DNA of 64,000 nt, taken from assembly GCA_030544215.1 (NCBI GenBank), contig JARZZO010000011.1, positions 3,272,001 through 3,336,000 of the forward strand, read 5' to 3'. Positions 56,101 to 64,000 of this stretch are shown piece after piece (the first letter of the stretch is position 1; every line of letters starts with the position of its first letter). This DNA comes from Zantedeschia hybrid cultivar. Its lineage: Eukaryota > Streptophyta > Magnoliopsida > Alismatales > Araceae. Both the position numbers and the translations under genes were made by a program. Below the pieces are notes generated by a model, which saw only the letters and a list, made by a program, of their open reading frames with translations, was not told where the DNA came from and searched no databases.

Positions 56101-57543
56101 GACTGGCTTAATCAAAGGCATAGTTAAGTGTGTCTTACATAATTTATCATATTATCAAAGCTGAATCTAGACTAGTCTATTACTTAAATATCTTTTAATC
56201 AAGACTGTGCAAACTTTTAGGAATTGATTATTCATCAAATAACTGATCACCAGCAAATCAAAGAAAAGGTTTGAACATATTCTTAATATTACTTAAATGA
56301 GTCAAATAGACTAATTGGATTTAGATGAAAGTTAAAGATGGACTGGGCCATAACATAGGTTGGATTCATTTCGATCAACATCTTTTATTGTCCTAAAGAT
56401 CTACCTGGGTCATTGTTTCTGATTTGAGTCGAGAATAGAACCTGAGTCGAGTTCAAAACATTGGCATGGAAAATGAGCCGTTGAGTTTAGGGTACAAATG
56501 ACAGCCGGCTTGATTACTAATATTTTGGTCAGTTGTTGGATATACAATCCAAACCTTAAAACTTCACAGGCTGTATCAGTAGAAGACATACCTAAACTTG
56601 TGCTTATATGAGATAGCATAATGGATATCTATGTAACTAAAAATTGATAACAAAAGTCTCTCCAAAATAGATAAACTAATTTGAAATTAAGTATAATGAT
56701 AAATGCCAAATATTATTTTATATATTACTTATTGGATTAAATTCTAATGACTGATGCTGAGAGATAAATAATAACTTTAAGTAGCATTCAACTAACTAAT
56801 ATCTTATCCAATACTAGTACTATTATCGGATTATGTTACGGTTTCAGATAAAGATGCATCTTATCAATGTCGGATAGGTTATGGATAATATACTTCTTTG
56901 CCAGATTCAAATACAAAAATATTAGCACAGAGACCTGCATGTTTAGTTGTTTACAACCCTATTTGGCATGGTTCCATGCCAATGATGGAAGTCATTGGAT
57001 GCTATTTGCCAATTATTTATCCCTCATGACCATAATCACTTGCCTTGTTACAGCTACAGGATTTTACATCCTTCCTACATCATGACCCCAACAAACATTC
57101 TTTAGGAATCTTTAGGAACCCTCAGAAAGAAAATGGTCCAAGTAACACTCTGAATCTGACAGATGCCCCAAACTTTGTATTCCATTTGGGATTTTGGTCT
57201 GCACTTGTTGGCTTGAATTATGCAGGATTGCGTTCAGCTAATTAAGGTGCAAGCTTCATGCTCTTCCCTAGCATCAGAAGGGATCACATCTGTTGAGTAC
57301 ACACTAAAGCTCATTTCTGTCTCCCTCCTTTGTCCACACTCAGTGTTTCTTCCATTACAAAGGGCAGGAGATCCATCCGAAGGTGATATGGAAAAGGAAA
57401 TCTAGATATTCTTGGTGTGACAGTACAAGGTCGGTGAACTTATTTAGGGAGGACCAAGAGATTGATTCAGTCACAACTTGATTATAGTAGGTAAAATGAG
57501 AATACTTACTTCATATTAGTGGGAACCATACTGACGATTCACC

Positions 57544-60500
57544 CTATAGTTTAAATTGTTCTTGGTTGATGTCAAATTTCTTTGAAGAAGAAAGCTGAGG
57601 TACCTGAAAACTCACAAACAGAAGAGAAATGTGCATCAGGACATAAGGTCTATTCCACTGAACATTTTAACTTCTCTATTTTCTAACATGATGAAACAGA
57701 CGTTGTCATGGTAAGGAAAAGGAAAAGACGAAAAAGGGAGAGAGGAAGATTTCACTTATTCATGCCTTAGCACAATCTAGTAGTAGTGTGATGTGACTGA
57801 CATTAATCATGAAAAAAAGAGATAAATTAACTCATGTTACAAGGTTCAAGATAGAAGAAAGCAACCATGTTCAGCCAAATTGAGATTGTGTTTAAAAAGC
57901 CTGCAATGGAAGTTAACATCCTTAATTTATTTTTGAGTGCTATGTAAATGAGCAGTCCCTCAAGACAGGACAAATATCTGAAATCAACAGCAAGATTAAA
58001 AAAAATATTTATGTAAAGAATGCATTTTAATGTAAATTTATCCAACGGTCATGTTCACAATAGCTCCTCAAGTGGTTTGTAAGATTGATCAATTAGGTGT
58101 ATGCATTAATAAATAATAACTAAATTCACAAATGAAAACACAGCAATATGATGAAAACCAGCATGGCATTCCAGTATATGTGAGAGCCCTTGTGTTTCTG
58201 CCCTCCTAGAAAAGTTGTTGACAACTTCATATTACACCATTGGATCGATCGAGATGATTGGCCATTAAAATGGGGAATTGCCACAGCTGGTGAAATCCCT
58301 GTTAACTTAGCGAGACATCTAATTTTTACCTACACTAAGATAGGGGAAAGCAGTTAGGTCGACCAACTACATCTATTAACCCATATGTGGCATTCTCATA
58401 AAGTATGTTGGTTTAGATTCAAATGTTACCCTGCTCTATTCTAATGCAACATGATTCAGAAAACAGAAGAGATAGGTCTGACCATGTGCACTACAACCAG
58501 ACCATCAAGATCCAAAATCAGACCATTTATAAACGTAAAATTGTTAACTTAACACATCATATACTTTTTGACATGTTGCTGTATCTACCCACGGATGTAC
58601 AGCAGTTATCAAGTTGTTGTTTTTCTTTTCTTTTCTTTTTCTTTTTCTTTTTTTACCACGAAGTCATGAACATGCTAACTATGTCTCAATAATATGATCA
58701 TAACAAAGTAAATGAGTGCCTTATTATTGTCAAGCCTTTGTAGGAGTGTTCCCTGCCTGGTAGCGGAGTGGACACCCTCCCCGCCCCAGGCGTGCTTTGT
58801 GTTACGCTTTTGGCGCTATTTGTTTCCGCCTTTTATGGGCTACTACCCAAAGAAAACCTTTCTAGGAGTGGTTCTCTAAATTATTTTATGATATAATGAC
58901 ATTTGTGCATTGTGACATCTTCCATCAGTAGTTTCACCTGTCTTGACCTGAGCTCCACTGGTTTGCTCTACACTGGCTGTGATGCAGCAATGCCAGTCTT
59001 AAAACAACCCAAACTCCTGTCCAAGTTCCACGAGGAACATCCTCTCTATGATCAAAATTTTATGGCTGCTACTATATATCTTCCATGTTTTTCCTTGAAG
59101 TCCTGTTTAATTAAAATGTTGCTGGATAAACCAAATGGCTCTATGACATGGCTAAAAGAAGAATTATTACCTGAGTTAATCCAGTCTGGAACACTTTTTT
59201 CAGGAGAGAGGCAATTGGACCACCAATGCGGATGCCTGTATTGGCTTCACGAATTGCCATGCGCATGCCATGGAGCAGACGGCCATATGTTAATTCAGGT
59301 ACATGTTCCACAGTTTGAATGAAACAATAAGTCATGGCACCAGTCATAATATCATTGGTGAAAGCCTGCAGATAAAAAAAAAAAATCCAGGACCATGTTA
59401 ATTTCCTTTGGATTATATCCAGAGAACATAAGATTCCTTTCCAACATTTAACTCAACCTCTCCTTAGTTAATTTCTATTGTGCAGCCATTCAAAAATAGA
59501 CAAATCTGGGCACATTGCAAAATTTCAACTTAGATAGTTTGATTATTCAGTTATTATCCCTAGGCAAGGATTCCATTGAGGAGTCCATTATAACCCAAAC
59601 CCATGTAGAAATAACATCTTCTCACAGAAAAATTATGCAAAGTATTTATCATAATCCCTTCCCTGTTCTGTGAAACCATACTATTTATAATCATTCAAAT
59701 TTGTTAAATTACTTCTTATTTACTTTCAACATTAAGCAATACTTGGATGCAATGTAATAAGACCACAGTAAATGAACTAAAACTTCAAAACACCCACGAT
59801 TACATATTGCAAGTGCCTAAATTACCCTGATTGCAATAAGATAAACAGTTAACCAGTGGAATATTAAAAGTCCTCTGCTATATAATAATATATGTTGCTT
59901 TACCAATATGTGTTTTTAATTTCTCTTTTTTTTTTTTATAAATATCCTCATCCCAAATCGGGTCAATTGGGATCAGTTATGAATTTGACTGAACCTGACA
60001 CCTGGGGTCCAAGCAGAGTGGTGCAAACCCTGATCTCATGCTTTCTGAACCTTGATTACATGAGGGCATTATTGAGACTCTATTGCTCTTCTTTATCCTT
60101 TTTTATTTCTAAGATCCTAACTAAGCTTCTAATCGTTCTTCTTCTCAAGATAACAGCTGAAACTGGCTAATAACTTGCAATCAAATTACCACTACTGCAA
60201 AGCAAAATTGTACACTTACAGATGTATCAGAGGAAGTCTGATCGTCATCGCAACCACTAAAACAGATGGCAAGCCCACCTCTTGTTCCCTTGTTATTATG
60301 GATATCCTCCCACAGCCAATACCCATTTCTGTACAAAATAAAGAGAAAGATTAGTATTTCTAGTTTCGGAGTGAAATTAAAAAAAAGAATCAATTTATAG
60401 GGTTAAATAATATGAGTCTGGAATCCTTGAGATAGAAATTCATACACAAGTTTTCCGCTCTAGAATATGATATAAAAAAATGTTTTATGTGTTCAAGTCA

Positions 60501-62639
60501 CGTTGAGATTTGTCATTCACATTGGTTGTGTATAGAATCTCTTGGTATACTTCTTATTGGAAGAAGATTTCAAGAGGTGTGGGATTTATAGGGGACCCAC
60601 ATGAGCGAGGAAAAAAGACATGGGAAGCATGTCTCTTCCTCTACCTCTCCACCATAGCCTCCTCCCTCAAACTCTCTTTCCCTTGGCGAATCATTTGCGA
60701 CCCCAAGATCTTGGCACATAAAATTTGTGGACAACTCTAGTAGCCGCCTATGTGTCGAAGACGAACCCCTACTCTGAAACGTTCTTTTGCACTCTGAAGA
60801 TCAGGTAAATTTCTTCCACTTGTCATATTTTCATCCAACAAACAAGGAAATGTTATGCGCTACTCATGGATATGAAAATTTCTATTAGAATATAGAATAA
60901 TCTTATACCTCCGTGGATATGGAAAATCCAAATGTCCAAATGTTTGGAAATGGAACAATCTTGTGCCTTCATTTTTTGAAAGAAATGTAATGCACAACTG
61001 AAATTTCTGTTAGAATATAAAACAATCTTATGCCTTCTTGGATATGGAAATTCCAAATATCCAAATATTTGGAAGTGGAACAATCTTGTGCCTTCATTTT
61101 TTTTGAGAGAAATGTTATGCACTACTCATGGATATGGAAATTTCTGTTAGAATATAGAACACCAGGGTACGTCTTTTTTGTATACGGTATATATATGACT
61201 TTCATGATGGCCAATTTCCTTTACCAGACAAACTGCCCAAGAAACTATGCACTGCCCATGTCTGATCTGATTTCTCCTTGTTCATATCCATCATATTTTC
61301 AGAGATACCATACTACAAATCATTATTTTTCCAGTTCAAAAAAATCATTATTTTTTGGATATGACCATCAAAATAGGTGTTTCTTCCATTTCCTGTATGG
61401 AACATCGGAAATGGAAATATATGTTTCTATTTCAGCACCGTTTCCTATATCAAAACAAAAAAAGGATCCATCTTTTTCCTTAGACCTTACACATGTAGAT
61501 ATTCACAAGTCACATGTAATGTAACGCCCATTTCAAGTTCCATGCAATATATGTTATTCTTCAATCTTCATCGTGCATCATGTATGATGAACATGTAAGA
61601 TTAAGATAATATTTTTATTGTTTAATATCATATTAGATAAGAAAAAGGAGATAGGCCCTTTTATAAAGCACTGTCCTTGATCAAACTAGAGCTAGCATTG
61701 GCGGTCGAACTAGTTAGAAACTAAGGCTTAAGTCCTTAACATTAATAGTTTACTCTTGTCTAAGGAGAAAAATATAACTAATAATACATATTATCAAAAT
61801 AAATATCAAAAGGCAGATGCCTAAATGAGTCTTTCTGCTTCCACATTTAATTACTAGTCAAAACCTTAAGATTTGAAAATACTTTGGAATTAGAAAGAGA
61901 ATAGTTATTGTTTTATAGTTTTGCATCTATTTTCAAAATGACAAAAATAGATCAAAAATCAAAAGGCAGAATACCATCTGTAGGGTCCCAGTCAGAGGCA
62001 TATATGCAAATACCGATTCTATGTACAAAAATCCCTATCATTTCATTCGTGTAAGGTATACATGATATTATCTTTTAAAGAGATTTGTTTTGCGTAAAAA
62101 TAAAATTGCAAGAGGATATTAGTAAAAGAGAACAGATTTCCTTGTGTCAATAAGTGTTGAGAGGGATTAAAAACAAAAATTCGCAGAATTTGAATCTGAT
62201 CTGTGTAGGAAATTTTTTGTCAAATTACTTCTCTATGTACTTATTAACCAAAAGCTAGGGGATCCCCTCAGTGCGGCTACTCTTATTAACGTGGGGAATT
62301 CCACTCACCGGTGCATCTTGCAGATGTAGGGGAGATCAAGGGAGGAACCGCTGTGGCAGGCATCGATGATGGCGTGGAGGCGGACGCCGTGGGGGAGGGG
62401 CGCCACCACGGTGGCGTGTACCTCGTCGTCGGAGATCATCCCATTGTCCTCGTAGTCCAGCGGGCACAGCGTCTCGTCGTACCCGTCCGCTTCGTCTCTG
62501 TCCACGTCGATCCGCTGCGAGCCGTGCCCCGAGAAGTGGAACACCAGCGAGTCCCCCGCCCGGCAGTCCTGCACCAGCCACCGCATCGCCGCCGCCATGT
62601 TCTCCCGCGTCGGTGTCCTAAGCGGGTCGCCCTCCTCCT
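57544..62639 (-). CDS. Type I metacaspase, C-terminal four exons (N-terminus not found)
   Basis: A caspase-like cysteine protease that cleaves after Arg/Lys. Exons in transcript order: 62639-62309, 60328-60220, 59365-59171 and 57603-57544 (stop TAG). Every junction is GT-AG, and the phases (1 in, 2, 0, 0) are consistent; together they encode about 230 residues. The p20 domain shows WLVQDCRAGDSLVFHFSGHG, with the catalytic His codon at 62524-62526, and DACHSGSS, with the catalytic Cys codon at 62356-62358. The p10 part has FSGCDDDQTSSDTS, AFTNDIMTGAMTYCF and GLTQ-VPQLSSS, as in plant type I metacaspases. The short p20-p10 spacing and these motifs place it in type I, not type II. The LSD1-type zinc finger, proline-rich region and first part of p20 were not found between 62.64 and 64.0 kb and probably lie past the window edge. 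Family members regulate programmed cell death and protein aggregate clearance. Confidence 0.9.
58749..58862. mobile_element. Short SINE-like insertion in the metacaspase last intron
   Basis: A 114-bp GC-rich insert flanked by TAGGAGTG at 58741-58748 and 58863-58870. It carries TAGCGGAGTGG, a good match to RNA polymerase III box A, close to its left end. No clear box B is seen, so classification as a SINE is tentative. Confidence 0.5.
60854..61160. repeat. Tandem repeat, period about 130 bp, 2.3 copies
   Basis: Units start near 60855, 60988 and 61115 (ATGC(G/A)C(T/A)ACT), each with AATTTCT(A/G)TTAGAATATA, CAATCTT(A)TGCCTTC-like and TGGATATGGAAA blocks. The units include the palindrome CCAAATATTTGG. 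It lies in a metacaspase intron. Confidence 0.75.
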
Positions 62640-64000
62640 CTGCATCGCCACAGACGGAGATCCGTCATCAGAGAACGTGGTGCCATTGTGTGGCTGTGGC
62701 AAAGTTTCTTGTTCGCATCATCTAGGGTTAGGGTTCCGGTGATTAGATATTAGACGCTGAAGTTGTCGGTGATTAGACGCTAAACTTAAAACTCTCTCTC
62801 TCTCTCACATATGTTTTGAGTGCTGGAACGCTACGCTAGAAGCGACGTATGAGTTTGTGAACACAATTAAAAGTATAACAAATAAGATGTGGATAAAAGC
62901 TTAAGAATTTGATTTCTAGGTTTGTTCTTCTAAGTAGTTTGATGTGCGTATAAAATAGCATTCTAGAGTAATTTTTTGTGTTTGATGTACTCTAAACTAA
63001 TTATTTTGTAGTATTTTCTGCCTTTGGCGTGTGCTTTTGAATTGTTGGTTTCAGAATCTTGTCAATACTTCTTTCTCTCAGTTTCAGCTTTCAATCCAAA
63101 ACTACCAAAATTAAAATATAAGAGTTCTAAAATCAAAGGATTATAGTGATATTACTTTAGCTGGATTTAAAACTAACGGTTTCAAAATGGATATATCTCT
63201 AGCTTTCAATAGTTTACAGCAAATAACTCTACTTAAATGAGATTATGAGTAGCTAGTTGTTTAAATTTTTATAGTGCATATATACCTTGATCTCCATGTA
63301 GAGGAAAGTATCTCCACAATCAATTTTTTGTTAGACAATGAAATGGTTCTCAAATTTGTTTCAATATCAGATTCTGAACTTCTTAACTCTCTCTTAAAAC
63401 ACAATAATCCTCCTGCTGCTTTAGACCACCACCAAAACTATTATTTGGCAGCAAGCCACCATTAGAATAGTGATATGGAAATGGGAGAGAAAATAACCAC
63501 TCTTTTTATCAAAGAGCAATGCTAAGGTAACGGAAAAAGTTCCCCACCTTTTTTTGCCACTCAAAACGAAGAACCATTTGAAGGGATTTCTTTTACAATC
63601 CACGTGATATACTTGCAACCAACACTTAGCCTCAATTTAATAGTGGAATTCAACAGAAAAGGAGGGGTTATTTGCAAAGTAAGCGAGATTCTAATTTAAT
63701 AGGCGGGATCTGTTATTTCAACTTAAAATGAAGTATTTCTAAAATAAGTTGAATAAGTCATTCTTCCTTTATTTAAAAATATGATATTCTACCTTATATT
63801 AATTCTATCTTATTATGAAATTAAAACGTCTCTCATCTTAACATAAGAAATCCGAATTAATTCATCCTATCATAACTCATTCTATTATCAAACTGAGGCC
63901 TAAAATTCTCCTATTCCCCCATTATCACATGGATAAAAAAGTGGGAAAAGTTTTCAGTTCCCCTAACATTATCGTTCCTTGAAAGAGTGCCTCGTGAGAG
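62640..64000. other. Upstream metacaspase intron or flanking DNA
   Basis: No exon encoding the missing metacaspase N-terminus could be found on the minus strand. The stretch is AT-rich, with a CT microsatellite (about 62794-62806) and a probable MITE at its right end. It is most likely intron. Confidence 0.4.
63629..63902. mobile_element. Probable Tourist-like MITE, about 270 bp
   Basis: The left end GCCTCAATTTAATAGTGGAA and the right end (reverse complement GCCTCAGTTTGATAATAGAA) are inverted repeats. The flanks are TTA on the left and CTA on the right, a possible decayed 3-bp duplication. Confidence 0.45.

Larger units (their letters stand above)
51390..57543. other. Intergenic DNA between the unknown gene and the metacaspase
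   Basis: About 6.1 kb. The first few hundred bases are probably the 3' UTR of the upstream gene. A foldback (52011-52388) and a MITE remnant (52866-53100) are described separately. From 53.1 to 57.5 kb the DNA is AT-rich, and I see no gene, RNA gene or bounded repeat. Confidence 0.5.

Noticed and set aside
63421..63618. Minus-strand ORF as a candidate N-terminal metacaspase exon
   Set aside because: The translation has no LSD1-type cysteine pattern and no p20 start motif, and it does not lead in phase into the exon at 62639.

Overview
The window is nuclear DNA of a flowering plant, most likely a non-grass monocot. It has spliced genes with GT-AG introns and plant-specific families. Two coding exons are very GC-rich (40.98-41.82 kb and 62.31-62.64 kb) in an otherwise AT-rich setting, a contrast typical of monocots. 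Most of the sequence is transposon-derived. No bacterial, viral or organellar segment was recognised.

Layout. 0-11 kb is gene-poor and holds two small hAT-like elements (0.63-1.05 and 3.00-3.34 kb), a solo LTR with an exact 5-bp target duplication (7.97-8.85 kb) and a foldback repeat (9.04-9.42 kb). 11.6-22.6 kb is an intact five-exon PP2C phosphatase gene (+) of 285 codons. Its 9.3-kb third intron contains a MULE-like MITE and a 1-kb TRIM-like LTR element. 23.9-24.8 kb is a B3-domain (DUF313-type) gene broken by three same-direction frameshifts. 27.2-38.7 kb is a tandem duplication of about 5.5 kb; each copy carries two small intronless minus-strand genes, giving two pairs of related 85-93 aa proteins of unknown function. 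40.98-51.39 kb is a two-exon plus-strand gene for a plant protein of unknown function (397 aa), whose 9.2-kb intron is mostly transposons (MULE-like, hAT 1.0 kb, hAT-like composite 4.9 kb). 51.4-57.5 kb is intergenic, with a long foldback and a MITE remnant. 57.5-62.6 kb (-) holds the last four recognisable exons of a type I metacaspase; its N-terminal exons were not found and probably lie beyond the right edge.

The genes do not form an evident pathway. PP2C and metacaspase both belong to families linked to stress and immune signalling, but nothing in the sequence ties them together. The least familiar content is the duplicated small-protein locus, a MITE family with 9-bp target duplications present in both large introns and in both duplicated units, and the degree to which single introns have absorbed nested elements. 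All gene models were built by reading splice sites and frames by eye. No database search was possible.
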